From Acanthosoma haemorrhoidale (taxonomy: Eukaryota; Arthropoda; Insecta; Hemiptera; Acanthosomatidae): DNA of 64,000 nucleotides. The position numbers were made by a program, and so were the translations under genes. Where the stretch lies: contig OV884011.1 of the NCBI GenBank assembly GCA_930367205.1, positions 123,501,866 through 123,565,865 on the forward strand, written 5' to 3'. This document shows, piece by piece, positions 34,330 to 48,095 of the stretch. Every line of letters begins with the position of its first letter. Position 1 is the first letter of the stretch. The notes below the pieces were generated by a model. It had not been told where the DNA came from. It saw only the letters and a list, made by a program, of their open reading frames with translations, and did not search any database.

Positions 34330-37080
34330 TTGCAGTTCACTGTCCTGTTCAATGGGAGAGTTTGCAATTGGTAATGTGGGAGCAATAAGGTTATATAAAT
34401 TTAAATGGGCTTTGAAAGAAAAAAAATGTACGTGCTGGTATAATCTCGAATGTGCGGCATATGGTGTTGGTACTGTTTAGTGGTTCATCAGACCCAGGAG
34501 GGCAGGTGAACCCACAGATGCGGTGCCCCGCGGTCTAATTACGATTTAATCTCGACCATCAACCCTAACATATTACACAGTGTGTGATGAATCCGTTTAC
34601 TGACTCATAAATATTTTATTTTGCATGTATAAACATATTATGCTTAAAGATACAGTAAGATTGATAGGTGAATTAACGAAGAACCAAAATGGTGTTGTAG
34701 TTCAAACTAAAATGAACAGATAGGTTTTCATCTACCGGTCTGCCTGTCCTGATGATTGCAGGTCTACTGTTTGATCTATAAAGATAAAAATTTTTTGAGG
34801 TGTTTGAGGACATGAAAAATTCCATAACACATATTTAACTCTTATTAATTATTTGCTTACTAATGAAAAATATATAGTAGAATATCAAATTAAAGATCTG
34901 TTCATCCTGATTAATAATATGCAATTTTTATTTTTGAACAAAAATAACAGTAAGTTCTTAAAAAAATCATATTTTTAATTTTAACTGCTGCCGTGTTTTG
35001 CAAAGAGAAATAATATTTGTTATGTTCCTCAGTGGCTATAAAAATAAAATTAATCATAATACAAATAATAAGTATCATTAATCAGTTTTTGCTGTGTGTT
35101 GGGTATCAAATAAAGAACTCGACACCCTGATTAAGAATGTGTACAATATGTATAGACTATAATTGCAATCAAAACCTAAAACCAGATTAACGACAGTAAT
35201 TTTTCAAACATTTAAATAAAACAACTGTAGCCGTGATTACAAATTCTCTTCGATAATCAATGTGATGAGTAAGAGATACAGCTGTCAGTGTGTATGCTAA
35301 TAAATATCATTCAATAAAACTTAGGAAATCAATTAAGTGGGAGTAATAAGATTATATAGAAACCATTGATTTTATGATACTTTACAATTACTTACAGGCC
35401 AGGTCGGGGCCCGTTTTTGTTGTTTTGCATACGTGCGTTTCTATTTCTGAACATGTAAACTTGACAGGCAGTGGGTAAACACTTCTGAACTCGGAATATC
35501 CGACTATTGGCAGCTTCTAATAGCTGATAATTCTAAATTACAGAAAAAATTAGTATACCAAATAAAACAAACACTGAATAGAGTTTTTACAAATTACATT
35601 TTTCTAATCATGAGTGGATACTTTACTTTGGAACCAATTCAGTGCAACCTGTTTATGTGTGCAATAAGTGTTATTAAGTAAAATCTAAAATAGTTAATAT
35701 TAGAAATTTATGTTTTAAATGAAAGGAATACAGCCATGGGTAAGAGGTTTTAATATCACGACCAGCTTCTATTACCTCTTTGTATATTATCTGATTCTGC
35801 TAGATATGAAGCTGTTATTAGAGGCTGGCTTTGCGGGATGGGAGAGATGCCAGATAAGTGATATGACAATCTGAGAGATGATTAGAGACAGCGGTGGGCC
35901 GAGATACGGCTTCAAGGGGAGCGAAGCTGTAGAAAGTAGCCGAGGGATAAACAGAGCGGGGCAGGAGGGAGAGAGGGATAATTGGCAGTGCAGCTTCCCT
36001 AATCAAGTTACACACTCTGGGGTAGCTGCATTAATGAAGATAAATCTTCGGCAGTTCCACCGTGCATTTCGGATATCGGTGTCCGTTTTTGTTGTTATGT
36101 AAACTTGCGTAGCAGAGCTGGTCATCTGAAGTGGATAGTCTCCATTTCTGAACATGTAAGCTTCAGGAACAATGGGTAAAAGCTTCTGACCTCGGAATAT
36201 GCGACTGTTCCATGGTTCCAATTGCTGATATATCAGAAAAGAAAAAATATTATACCAAATACAAAATAAACTGACCAGAATTCTTATGCTATGAATGTCC
36301 ATTTATTGTGTACAGTATGATGTACACAAGGATGCATAATGCTTTGAAAGATTCAAGGTTCAAATCCATTGATGGAAAGTACATTTATTTCACTTCCGTA
36401 GAAGCGAGTGGCTCCCAGTACGATAGCTTTCATCCCTGAATGTGTGGAAACGGACACCTACTCGCTTGCAAATACCGTCAACCTGAAAAACAAACATTGT
36501 TCAGCTCTCTCCAATCCCATTTATGACCCCTTCGTGGAATCGAAGGAAGGACGAAGAATTTCATGCAGATGCTATGATTGAATAAATAATATTACTACTA
36601 ACGCTATTATTAGTATTTACTTATTTGCTGCAATCATTTACTTACATTGTGTACATCACATGTTTCTTTTCCAACTCCCACAGGAGGAAAACAAGTACAT
36701 TATCAATTCAATGTGTATGTGTGCGCGTGAAGAATTAAAATAAACATGGTTTTAAAATTAAAGTTCTAAACAAAATGCATCAACTACATTCAGTCCTCGT
36801 TCCCAATTCAAAATAAAAAGTGGTCCTCCTTCTTGCCCAAAATTAAATAAAATAATAATTATTACGAAGGTAATTGTCGATAGTGCTAACACTGCAATAA
36901 CCGATTTTTCCCGTAACCACTTACATTGTGGTCATCACCGGATCACATTCTTCAACTTACTGCTCTGCGCAATGATTGCAAGTGTATTTGAAGAACGGGG
37001 GACCAAAAAGTCAAGAAACTTGTAAATTCTCTTACAACACGGATTCGCGTCATGACAAGAAATAGCAATGAATAGCACGA
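34330..37080. other. Intergenic stretch with a diverged direct repeat
   Basis: Two imperfect copies of a ~148-bp sequence, 35443-35590 and 36144-36290, share ATTTCTGAACATGTAA, GGGTAAA, TTCTGA, CTCGGAATAT and ATACCAAAT in order. They are about 700 bases apart and of unknown origin. A GC-richer patch with short frames lies at 35820-36010. No gene is called. Confidence 0.5.
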
Positions 37081-37099
37081 GCTTCAAGTACCTAAAACG

Positions 37100-38010
37100 G
37101 AGCACGCACAGCACTTATCAAAAGTTTTGGAAGTTGTTTAAGGCCACAGCTAAGGAGAATACAAGTATTCAATACTGCGGAGGAGAAGGCCAATCAATTA
37201 GCCAACCACTACGATGAAGACCACACAGCTAAGACCTCTCCTACTACCTGACTCTTCAGCAGCTGAAAATAAGACATAACTACACGCCTACTGCTTCCCA
37301 TGGGGAAGACTCTTGAGAAAATTCTGCGAGGAAAGTAATATCATCCCGCCAGAGAAGGCAGGATTTCAGGCTTATATTAGCTCAAAACATACCATGGTAA
37401 AATTAAAGTTGGAAGACATTGATGGATTGCCCGCAAAATTTAATTTCTGAGACCCTTGTGATAATCTGCTGATACGTACGAGGTGTAATGCCGAAAGCAG
37501 CCCCATGCTCGTATGAGGGTGATTTCTTTCATAAAGAATCGATCGGTGAGGTTGCTGTAGGTGATATAGTGGGGTAAAGCAGAAGCCTCAGCGCAATCGG
37601 TAAGAACTTTGGTATGTCAAGCATCATTCAAAACACCGGAAAAAACATTTTATGTAATTTTGTAATATTACACTTTCTCAAATGGAAAAACCGGTATCAA
37701 AGTTCTACTTAGTTGGAAGGGAACGTAGCTACTTGGCCTCCAATATTGTGTACTTGGGAATGAAAATGTACAGGATTCTCCTTTTTTCTGCCAAACTCAG
37801 GCATGGAAAGTCTTATTGGTTTTCACACTATTTGGCTTCACGCAATTTATCACTCCGTCTCAAAATGATGAAAAGATCTTCATCCGACCAGCTCTCTTGT
37901 AAGGTTACCCACTATTCAGCTTCTGAACTAAAAGCACAGCTACACTTACATCATTCTAAAAAAATGATATGGCCACGAGTTGCTTGAGAAGCCTTCGGTA
38001 GATGACTTCA
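37100..38010 (+). pseudogene. Jockey-like ORF2 relic, plus strand
   Basis: Read across several frame breaks, the plus strand has KFWKLFKAT and EEKANQLANHY, the linker before RT. It then has LPMGKTLEKIL … PPEKAGFQAY, the start of RT, and later VYLGMKMYRILLF … HYLASRNLSLRLKMM (frame 37682-37987), the C-terminal motif matching the copies at 43 and 56 kb. The catalytic YADD region is not recognisable; the RT middle is shortened. Many stops and frameshifts are present. It is a dead member of the same family as the minus-strand copies nearby. Confidence 0.7.
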
Positions 38011-41000
38011 TTCAAGTAATAAGACCCGCTGAACCGCCAAGTGATATGTCATTTCTCCACCCTTCCACTATTGCTGTCCACGTGTGGTCGTTGAAGGAAC
38101 CTAGGTAAGGATTCCCCACTATTGTAAACCTGAGGATGAGCCCCATCACTCTGCCACCTTTTAAAATGCTTCTGAGCTTCAAAAACTCAAGACGCAGCCA
38201 TCACCACCTTGAAGTGAGTACACAGAAGTACAAAGAGTTTGGCGTCGTATTTATTTTACCGGTATTTTTCATTAGTGAAAGTTTGAAAGCATTTTGGAAC
38301 AAAAAATAAATGTTTTCTCCAAAACAAGTTAGACTTGATTGAATAAGCTCTTGAGATTTTTATGTTTATGAATAAAAATTTAATTTACATGTGATTCATT
38401 AAACAACCAACAGTTGTCATTACGGCTTTGAAAACGATTTTAATGATGTTTTGTATTTATTATAAATAAAAGTTCTTTATGAACCATCATACTGTTTCAT
38501 TGGGTCGCTTTTATTTTTAGTACTATATGGGCATCAACCATAACTACTTAACTAGATAGGATACCTCTCAAAAACCGAAAAGGGTTGAGGTTAAATGAAT
38601 GAAATGTGTTGAAAAATAACCCAGCGTTTTTGTTTTATTTCATCAATTAAAATTTATCATTTACGTGAGAAATTGTGTATACAGTTAATATTACCAGCAA
38701 CGTGTTTACCTTTAAAATTAGTTATTATTAGGTCAAATTTTATATATGTGGAATTTTTTCACTGGTGCTCTTTTAGTTTGAATGGAACATATAAAAAGTA
38801 AAGATGAAAAAGGGACTGAAATAGCATACTGAACCCACAATCAGAGCCTTCCCACGTACACCCATGTGTAAACAAGCGTTTTCTAGCACACGCGGCTGGA
38901 ACACACACTGCGCATTACCTGTGCTGTCGTTCATCGCTGCTTTATCAGCGTGTGCTCCCCGGAGTTATCTTTCGTCTACAATTCCTATGTGACCAATCAA
39001 TCATATTTTTGTACGGATCGGTTACAAACTTCAACTGTGAACAGGGGGGGGGGCTCCTTGATTAAATGTCTCACATAGGTATTGATTTCTAAACACATAA
39101 GTGCACCTGAGAAATATGAGAGTTCTACAAAATCAAATTTATGTTTCAAATTTTTAAGATTTTAGCTTCTTTGTCACCTTTATTTTAATGTTTGTAATCT
39201 AGGCAACTATTTTCATTTTAGTGTAAGCTATTTTTTAAGATTGGAATGTTTGTCCTGTGTAAATTTTGTTTCAGTGCAAGCCGGTGAACTAGCTTGACAA
39301 CCTCCTCTGAGTTTAAGACCTTGCCAAAATCCTGTACAATAGGAGGACAAGATATCAACCTGACTTACTCCTGAACCGGGGATCTGGATCTGTGTATACA
39401 AATGGATCACCATTTCTCAACCTTTGGAATAAAGTAGAAAAAGTACGCCTTAATTCTCAGCGGATTTCGCAATATCGACTTCGCCCAACTTGTCACTACT
39501 TCTCAAACTGATTAAATATCAATTTTTCCTTCGACTAGCTCTTCTTGATATACACTTCGTATACTTGCAGCACCCGTTTTAGGCCAATAGTGGGTGAGTT
39601 CATTTTACTCAGCTTCATGAGTTTACGAGAAATTTACATGAAGTTAGTTGTAGTCTTCAATCTTTCTAGTTGGTGATCACCTTCAAATTTCAAAATGTTT
39701 TCATTGTATAAATGCAATAAATAAGTTAACCAGTAACTTCAAATACTATATAAAATGTAGCATAGCTACAGAAAATATTGAATCACCAGGTGTATATTAG
39801 TTTATTTAGTTCCTTACAAATTCATAAGATTGTGAATCAAACTATGTCAAAATAAAAGTGTTTAGAAAATATATTTATTGTAAAATGTAATAGTTTCTAC
39901 AAAGCATGTTTATTTGTCATCAGCTTTGTATGTGTTGTTTTATTTAGTGCAGTGGGTTGGTACTCATGCCCCCCCCCCACTCCATTTCACCACATGCTGA
40001 GAGCTGTCGCCCAGATATCTAATGCAAAACACTATCGCCAGTTCCCCTTATGTTAAATCAAACATCGGTAAAAATCCCCGTGTTATTCCAAATCATTGTG
40101 AATATCAATATATCAGTGCTGATAATAGTTAGTGCGAAGAGTACGGCTAGCCGTTATCAACAAGATAACAGTTTCTTTCTGGTTGTTATAACTATCTTAC
40201 AAAGAGACCAAACCTCTGCAGATCACCGAATAGCTAACATTGGATAACTTTTGCCAAAAACCTTGACAGCAATCCATAGGTCAGTTGATTAACTTAGTTC
40301 AAAATATCCCCTATAAAGGACGCACCTGTTCTGCAGTGTGTTCATTAGTTTTGGATAATAGTAGTTCCTTTGTTTATTGTCACATGAGTAAATAATTTCA
40401 TACAGACTAGGTTATAGATATAAAATATAGATGTACTTTTTGTAATTTTAAGATTAGTCTACAGAGGCCTCTAGATATAATGTGTTTTTGTATATACAAA
40501 TTGTTTGTAAATACACCGCAGTTCATTCATTTATGTTCGTAGTCAAAAAGTACCTATGTAGTGGTTAGTAGTAGTTTTCTGTTGGTAAAACCAAAGCTTA
40601 TTTAACAAAAGGGTTTCGAAACAAAAAGAAATAAGCTAAAATAAAAGGACTGAGACAGTAGTTACTACATTAAAAATTAAATTTATGTTTCAGCTGAAAA
40701 CAAGTACAAAGGTCCAGTTTGTGCATAAAAAATGAAACATTTACATTATGGAGAAACCGCAAGAGAGACTAGAGGGACTTACAAATTATGTACACTTTTG
40801 GAAGCGGACAAACAGGAAAACAATTAACAATGTCCTCATGTACCTTTCAATTGTTCAGTGGGAAAATTTCTTCCTTTCTTTACATCCAAGGACAACCGTT
40901 CAAAAATAAATATACTTTTAAATCCCACCGCAAGAGTTTCAGGGGGGCACTGTTAGAAAAGTCATAGATCCTGAAGGAAAACAATTTCTCTTTCAAGTTC

Positions 41001-41840
41001 ATTTTTTTTATAAACAACAGAACCTGGAAGAAGGTAATAAATTCAACCTTTCAAATAGCAGCTGAATCTATCCTTTGTTAAAAGTGTAGGAAAGTCTCTG
41101 AGAAAGCTCAATCCAATTATCAAAGCAGAATGATTCTGAAAGGAAAAGTCACTTATAGCTGTTTACCTAATGCAGACTTGACTGACACTGTGATAGTAGT
41201 ATCTATAGTTACTATCACGAAATTAGAAGAGTGAGAACCTGGAATACATGGTAAGTCCCTGTTCCCACTTTCTGCACTACTGCTCTATGCCAATCATTTA
41301 ACAGTAAATTAGTGATTAGTAGCCCACCCGACTGTATATGGCAACACCGCGCCTTCGCCCCATGTGTCTAATTTCATGGTGGCATCTTCTTGGCCCTTGA
41401 TAATGACAGTGTGAGCTACTGACAGGGATTGTGTGTTAAATAAAAGAGAGGATTTGAAGTTAAACCTATAAGTGACTTTTCCTTTCAACTCTTTGAAGAA
41501 TGGCCCTCAACCAGCATCGATTTTCGTTTTATGAAATTAGTAGGTAAGAGAAACATCATTCTGCGATTAAGATTCAGAACACACTGAGCATCATTGGCAG
41601 AAGCTACTCATCCCTTCAAATGATGAGGAAAACAAAAATTGTGTAAGGTTAAACCCCAAATTCTAAAAACAGATAATAAAAAAAACCATTTTGTTCGTCA
41701 GTTCCGTACTCGCATTGCTTTTCAATGCCTTCCTCCTCACTTGAACACTAGAATTTTTTACTTATTCCAACTAACTAAATGTTCCCATTGCTCGCAATAT
41801 TTTTTAAGAGTAATAGAATCATGTTGAAGATCCCTTCGCT
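38011..41840. other. Intergenic stretch, nothing recognised
   Basis: AT-rich throughout. No frame with recognisable content, no RNA gene and no long repeat was noticed. Confidence 0.5.
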
Positions 41841-41842
41841 CG

Positions 41843-41922
41843 GATTAGTAATATGAAATGTTGAACTGTCCTGATTAGTAATATGAAATTTTGAACTGAA
41901 CCGATTAGTAAAATGAAATTAT
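41843..41922. repeat. 30-bp tandem repeat, about 2.7 copies
   Basis: Units starting GATTAGTAATATGAAAT begin at 41843, 41873 and 41903, an exact 30-bp period with a few substitutions; the last copy is partial. Confidence 0.9.
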
Positions 41923-42428
41923 TTATTACATAAAGTTATTTATTAAAACTATTTTTAAAACAGTATTCGAAAAATTAACTCAAGTCAAGTTTTTTAAAGG
42001 TAGTTCCATTCAATCATACTAAAAATAAAACTTATCCTCAAAAAAATAATGTGTTATTATTAGGTTAATTACAGTGCAATCAAAAAAATTTTCCTAATAT
42101 ATTGCTTAGAATATGTATTTAATTACTTTTGGTTTAGAATCAATTGTGACCAACAGCAAATAAATTGAATATTTGAGGAAGGTATAATTTTCAATAACTT
42201 TACGGTAATGCAATACGCTCATGATTTGAGTGATCAAATCTGTAAGTAGTTGAATAGTTAGATGGCATCCGTAAAAATTAAATATTCTAATTACTCAACT
42301 TGATCCTAACAGCGTGGTGGTCGTGGGTAAGTCCGGTGAATAGATAAACGGATACATAAATCCTTAGAAAACATACGACCTAAAGACTTTCATACATCCT
42401 TGTTACAAATTATTTATAAAATATACTT

Positions 42429-43190
42429 TAGATTCTACAAACGAATCTATTTACAATAGATTCATTATATTTCCTGTAGCTTGGCTACATTTTACACAAA
42501 TTCTGTTTTCCACTAATAGTGATCTTCATTGTTCAAAAGTATGATAATGCTAATTATACGTTTATGTACTGAAATTATTAAAAGTGATGGGGCTCACCTT
42601 ATTTATCATAGACTTAAAACTAACAATAAAAACTTAAAACCTGGGTTTGTAAGATGCTGCAACGAGTCAAAAAACTTGATGTGTCTCCGGTGGATGAACT
42701 CGCCCACCGATGGCACACCAAGCAATGGGCGCAGGTCGACGTTCTTTAACCTCTTTTGAGAGGTATGTCTGACCTCTTTTCTCATGATCCCATTCTGAAA
42801 TTGTTGGAGACTTTTAGCTTTATTGTCAGTCAAGTGAGTATATAGCGGGGTACCGTACAGCAGAGCTGGCCGGAGGACACATTTATAGATCATCAGTTTG
42901 AGACGCAGCGCCAGATTGAGTGAAGTTAGCAAATGGTAAAGCCAGTAAGACCTGTGTCGTACGTTTTCTATTTTGTTACTGAAATGAGTAGAGAAATGGA
43001 AATGCCTATCCATTTTTATACCCAGATAGTACATTGAGAAAGCCGGTGAGTTCTTTTGTCCTCCTATAGTATAGGGTTTTGGCAAGGCTTTTTTCCCCTT
43101 TTAGAGGGAGAAAATTACGCAGTCGGTCTTCCCGGCTTTCACACTGATGTTTAACCTATCCAGTTTAATTTTGTTACTAAAAGGTGCAGA
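42429..43190 (-). pseudogene. Jockey-like element, ORF2 C-terminus and 3' tail
   Basis: On the minus strand the open frame 43085-42606 has MYYLGIKMDRHFHFSTHF, then LRLKLMIYKCVLRPALLYG and GEFIHRRHIKFFDSLQHL. This is the post-RT region and C-terminus of a Jockey-like ORF2. The upstream piece (LNISVKAGKTDCVIF) lies in another frame to about 43150, followed by a second, diverged copy of the HFSxxFSNKIK segment (43165-43200), so the 5' edge is a rearranged join. Downstream, the 3' tail hairpins lie at 42429-42449 and 42475-42489. Endonuclease and RT core are absent. It is non-functional. Confidence 0.8.
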
Positions 43191-43199
43191 GAAATGGAG

Positions 43200-45055
43200 A
43201 TTTTTATCCTAATTTGTTCTTGCAGTTTCCACGAGTAAAACGTTTGAAATGTTGCATTTTTTTGTGTTGTAAAAGCAATGGTTATAATTGAAAGTTGAAG
43301 CAAAAACACTGAATGAACACGATAGCCGTTTTGCCACATCTCCGACCCAGCCGGCACATATGCCGAGGAAGCCGACGAGATGCCTGCGGGACAGAGCGCC
43401 CCGGTCGATGAGGTTTTCATCACAATAAAAGCCACCCCTGCTCCGACGGTGGCAGTGCCGACCCGCTCCGACCGCCCTTATAACTAATCATAACATCTTA
43501 GGGCCCTCTCTCTATCTGTATGCTTCCTCTCTCCCTCTTTCACCACTATAGATCAAATCCACCCTCGTGAAAAAAAAATAGTGTAAAGAAAGGATTAGAA
43601 ACCGTCACTGATTTCATCAATACATAATTATCCGCATTTTTTATGGACTATGTACTATGTATGTAGTTCTATAGTAATGTAGCACAATAAAACTCTGTAG
43701 CACAATGTAAAACAATAAGTATAACAAATAAAATTAGTAAACCTGCCATCACGTAGTAGCAACTGGACTGTAATGAATAAACCATTGAATTGTGATGACT
43801 TAGTTCCGCTAGTATTGTTACATCGGTTTCCAAGTACCGGAGCGATGGAGCTAGAAAAGGTGGGTTACCTCAAGATAACCCCATTTCTTGCCCTACGTTG
43901 GAGTACTGTAAACCCAAATAAATATCCGAAATTGTTGACAAATTAAAAAAGTTGTGCTGATAATTAGTTAGACGAAGACGTCCCTAAGCAGTGTACGAGT
44001 AAGCATTACAGCAAATTTGTCTCAATATGAGGTCAAATTTGGCCCCAACACCAAATGAGGTGAAATAAACTAACGATAAAAGTTAAGGATGAAACATTTT
44101 GTTTAGGGTGAAGTATCACACAAGTAAGGGTTTCGTTGATCTTAGTAATCAGTCCCTCGTGATTGATTCCTAAGTTTTAATGAATTATTTTTATTATTAT
44201 TACATTATACACATTTACATTATACACAAGCGATTCCTATAACACGTACCATCGGTGTCACTGTACAAAGGAATTTGTCATAATAACCACAGCAGTTTAG
44301 TATAAATATTTAAAACAAGACTTTTTTTTTTGTAATGTCTAATATATCTATTAGCTTACTGTGATAAATGAGGCAAAATTTTATAGTAGAAATTTCGCAG
44401 GGGAGACCAAAACAACCCCATTGCCCATCCAGACATTTGAATTTAGGAAAATATTTTTGGTGCTTTTAGACTGTTTTAAGATAGGTTTTCATCGTCATCA
44501 GTATATCAGTCATCAGTATATCAGTTTGTATCTAAATTGGGGTTGTTTTTGGTCCCTTTTATAAAATTTCTGAAAATTGTTATAAAGGCATCACAAGGTA
44601 TATTTTTTGGTGCAACTAAATATTTATAAATTTTTTTCATTATTTTCTGTAGAAATACAGTTAATTTCGGTTAAAGCCTTTAATCCTAAGACAAGGAGCG
44701 CACCAACGAACTTTAAAAACACATTGAAAATGGACTGTACAGGCATTTCCTTGGGGTAGGTAAATGAGATGAACCCTCATAATCAGGACATCGTGTTGAA
44801 AATAGCACGTATAATAAGCAACTTACAATTAAATTCTAATATTATCAATATAATCTCTCAAATTACAATCCCAGATTTCACAACACCAAATCCTTTCAGT
44901 GCTCTTCATACTCATGACGATTGTAACAACGCAACAAACTATAATCTCCCAATCACACTTCCCAAAATGTTTACAAAAAATATCGTTAACATCTTCTAAC
45001 TGATCCTTATACACTTTTAGGACAAAACATATTTTACTGCCAATCACGACGTAGC
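43200..45055. other. Intergenic stretch, little recognised
   Basis: A GC-richer patch at 43326-43483 is open on the plus strand (…AEEADEMPAGQSAPVDEVF…), proline/alanine rich, perhaps the N-terminus of a Jockey ORF1; this is only a guess. A 15-bp tandem pair (CATCAGTATATCAGT) lies at 44496-44525. Nothing else stands out. Confidence 0.4.
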
Positions 45056-45059
45056 GAAA

Positions 45060-47233
45060 CCATGATTGCTACATAGACATTGGAAAACTATAGGAACACA
45101 ATTAAATACTTTAGAAAATATGAGAAAGTCTGAACTATATATACACCATTCAAAGATCAAAGAAATCTTTAACTTTCACTATTTAGAACATAAAAAAATC
45201 AACATAGAAGAACCTAGATATCAGCAACTAAATCCCACCCACATGGCTATTGCTCACACATGCCTGTAAAGTTTGGAAAAGAACACTTCACGAAAGACTG
45301 CACTAAGCCGCGATGAATCGAGGCTTCATGTGTCATCTTCCACAGATCTCTCCCTACCACGGCTGTCCTGTCTACCAGAGACTTCTGTTGGCCCGCTACC
45401 CACCAACGAAATACAGGGCTGCAGCTCCTCCCCAGGACATGTGAGGACCGACGAGCAGCTGAAGAATCCCTACCACCACCACCTGAAGAAGGAACAAACA
45501 GGGTATGCAGTAAGATAGTCTCGCTTTGATATGTCATTTGATCTCAGCTTACTGACTTTTGAACTTGACCACAAACCCATCCCCCAACTAGCAGCAACTT
45601 CTCTGAATACTGGATTGGGACTTCTTTTGATAATATTTGTACGATACGCTAAATTGACTTGACTTTCCAAGGTAAACGATGACTTCGCCTTTATAAATTT
45701 AACATGACCAATTCAATAAGCCATACAACTCTCCTGTCGACCGCTTATACCAAGGCGCGCATATCAGAATATGATTTTACCAACGTACATACTTTAACTG
45801 CTTCATGATAAAAGGAAAGCTGGAACGAGATGGTAGTAAACTAGATGCCCCACTGACAAACAAACCTAAAGCAAATCTAACTAGACAGCTAAAAAAAGAG
45901 CTGCAGGAAGCCATATAATGCCAACGAAAGCAATATCTTTCTCAGCTTTAGAAATAAAAATCATGCTTCACTTGGGACGGTTTCTTATCTTCTCCAAACT
46001 CGAAAACGAACACGCCATCCATTAAAGAGTATAGATTGTAATTGGGCAAATACAGTCATAGACAAAGCTAATTTGTTCTCCATGTAAAGTACTTACAAAC
46101 AGTTTTTTCTACTCACGACAGCCTGTTTGACGACAGGCATACTCACCAACGTCACCTCATTCCTCAACTCTCCAGATCCACCTCCACTAGCCTTCCACCC
46201 TTATCAAGTTAAACAAGAAAATGAAAAATAGAAATTCTCCAGCGCATGATTTTATAGCCCCTATTATTCTAAAACAACATTTAAAAAAAGGACTAATATA
46301 TTTGACTAATTGTATGCTTAGCCTACTATTACTACTACTAAAATTTCCACTTATTTCCCTTCTCATTGAAAAATTGTAATAATAAGAATGATGTTAAAGA
46401 CTGTCATACCAAGATCTGAAACATCTCTATTACCTATACTGACCAAACCACCGGAAAAAACTACCTTTGGGAAGGCTAACTAGATTCGTAACCATACAAA
46501 ATTTAATTCCTAACATCGATTTTGGTTTAAATCACATTGCTCCATAATCCATCAATGCCATCGTGCGCCCCCTCAAAGCTCATTAAGCCCCCTCCTTTAC
46601 ACGTCATATAATTAAGACATTCCACTAAATCCACATAGTTTATTGGTTAAATTTCCAGACGCAACCATCGCATCTCAAAACTTATAGGCTCATTTAAACG
46701 ATATTACTGACTGGTCACGCAAATGGAAAATACAATTTAATTCACAAATATCAATTCAAACCACTTTCACATTATGACACAACACTTATCCACCAGTTAC
46801 AATAAATACGGAACCACTACAAACCTCTGATTCAGTACGGTATCTTGGGCTGCACCTAGACAGGCGACTGACATGGAAAACACATTTGAAAGAGACGGAC
46901 ACAAATGAAATGACAATTTGGATAACTAAAACATTTGATTGGATGCAATTGAACTTATCACTTGAAAACAAATTGACTATACGTAAATATCATTCAACCG
47001 ATTTGGACGTACGGACTTGAACTAAAGGGATCAGTCACCAAATCTATCACTAACAAAACACAGGCGCTACAATCCACTATACTCAGACTCACAGCTAACT
47101 TACTTTGGTACGTAACTAACAGTGCATTGCACAAAGACTTGAACATATCACCCAAAGAAGAAGTAGACGAAACCACACATTTCACGACAGGCCACAAGGA
47201 CATTAGCCCGGTAGAGATGTAGAGATAGCTCAA
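45060..47233 (+). pseudogene. Old Jockey-clade element, plus strand (ORF1 and ORF2 relics)
   Basis: ORF1 (45066 on) reads HHSKIKEIFNFHYLEHKKIN and IEEPRYQQL. After a stop it gives GKEHFTKDCTKP, the end of a CCHC zinc knuckle typical of Jockey Gag-like proteins. ORF2 pieces follow: a linker (…SIKEYRL…LQTVFSTHDS), RT pieces, then DWSRKWKIQ, NTYPPVTIN, VRYLGLHLDRRLTWKTHL, LSLENKLTI and WYVTNSALHKDLNI, ending near 47230. Stops and frameshifts are frequent and endonuclease is hardly traceable, so this is older than the minus-strand copies. In intact relatives ORF1 binds RNA and ORF2 nicks DNA and reverse-transcribes. Confidence 0.8.
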
Positions 47234-47685
47234 AAAAGGGATTGGGTTACAAAAGATTGAGTAATATTGATTTTCAGGTGTGTTATATGTATTTACCCTC
47301 CTTAATTTTAGTTTAGTTAGTTTTAGTTATATAAGTTATTGACCCCCCCTCCCCCTAAGCGACCTTAATACATTTATAATGCTGTAATTAAAAACTAAAC
47401 TTCGTTTCGTAAAACTTTTATTTAAACGATTATGCCCGTTGTTTGAGGCTTGGAGTTGAATAGTGGTAAGCAGTATAATGTGTTTGTGTGAGTTAAAAAT
47501 ATATAAATAAATAAATTCCATCCGATAAATGTAGTCCATATTTTACTATGCTTTCACGGCCAGTGACACAGTAACGGGAAAGAGCAAAGTTGATGTAGTA
47601 GATTCCCTAGATTCCCTACATAGGGTTCACTTGAATCGGAATAAATGTTTTTCTGTTATTTTAAAGAAATATGTGACCTATATAA
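47234..47685. other. Short intergenic stretch, nothing recognised
   Basis: AT-rich, with a GACCCCCCCTCCCCC patch at about 47340. No supported frame. Confidence 0.5.
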
Positions 47686-47699
47686 AGCGATAAAATGCT

Positions 47700-48095
47700 G
47701 TGGTTGTCTTCGATGGTTACCCCACTGAAGAAAATAGAAGGACCAAAAAAGCACTGGAATACGTAGCTCGTCATTTCAGGTTACGATCTTTTACAGACAT
47801 TCTCTTTGATGGTACAATGTTTCTGCAGATGCAAAGGGATAAATTGTTATCAAATTTAAAAAAACAAATCCCACTTCATCTCAATGCTTTAGAAGGAATT
47901 TCAGCAAGCACCTGCTGGTACCAAGCAGGCAATAGAAGATCCAGATGTGTTAATTGTAAAACTGCCATTTCGTTTTCTTCCGAACACGATTCTGTTGTCA
48001 TTGGAGAAGACATTGATATCTGAGTTTTGTTGACGGCTTTAGCACCAGACAATGTGTTCTCTTGCAAATCTGGTAAAGTTGTACTCTAAAACATC
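47700..48095 (+). pseudogene. Decayed PIN-like-domain gene of a multicopy arthropod family
   Basis: The plus strand gives VVFDGYPTEENRRTKKALEY, then QRDKLLSNLKKQ. In a shifted frame it gives EDPDVLIVK and back in frame SSEHDSVVIGEDIDI, a stop, then VLLTALAPDNVFSC. The ordered motifs VFDGY … DPDVLIV … VVIGEDIDI … VLL are those of a PIN-nuclease-like module in a widespread, poorly described arthropod gene family (usual form VFDGY…ADVLIV…VVVGEDTDLLVLL). Here at least two frameshifts and one stop break it. The family is often repeated in genomes, possibly with transposable elements. The assignment is from memory of the motif pattern. Confidence 0.5.

Noticed and set aside
41843..41922. Regularly spaced repeat considered as a CRISPR-like array
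   Set aside because: The units are contiguous 30-bp tandem copies without spacers; it is a minisatellite in a eukaryotic genome.
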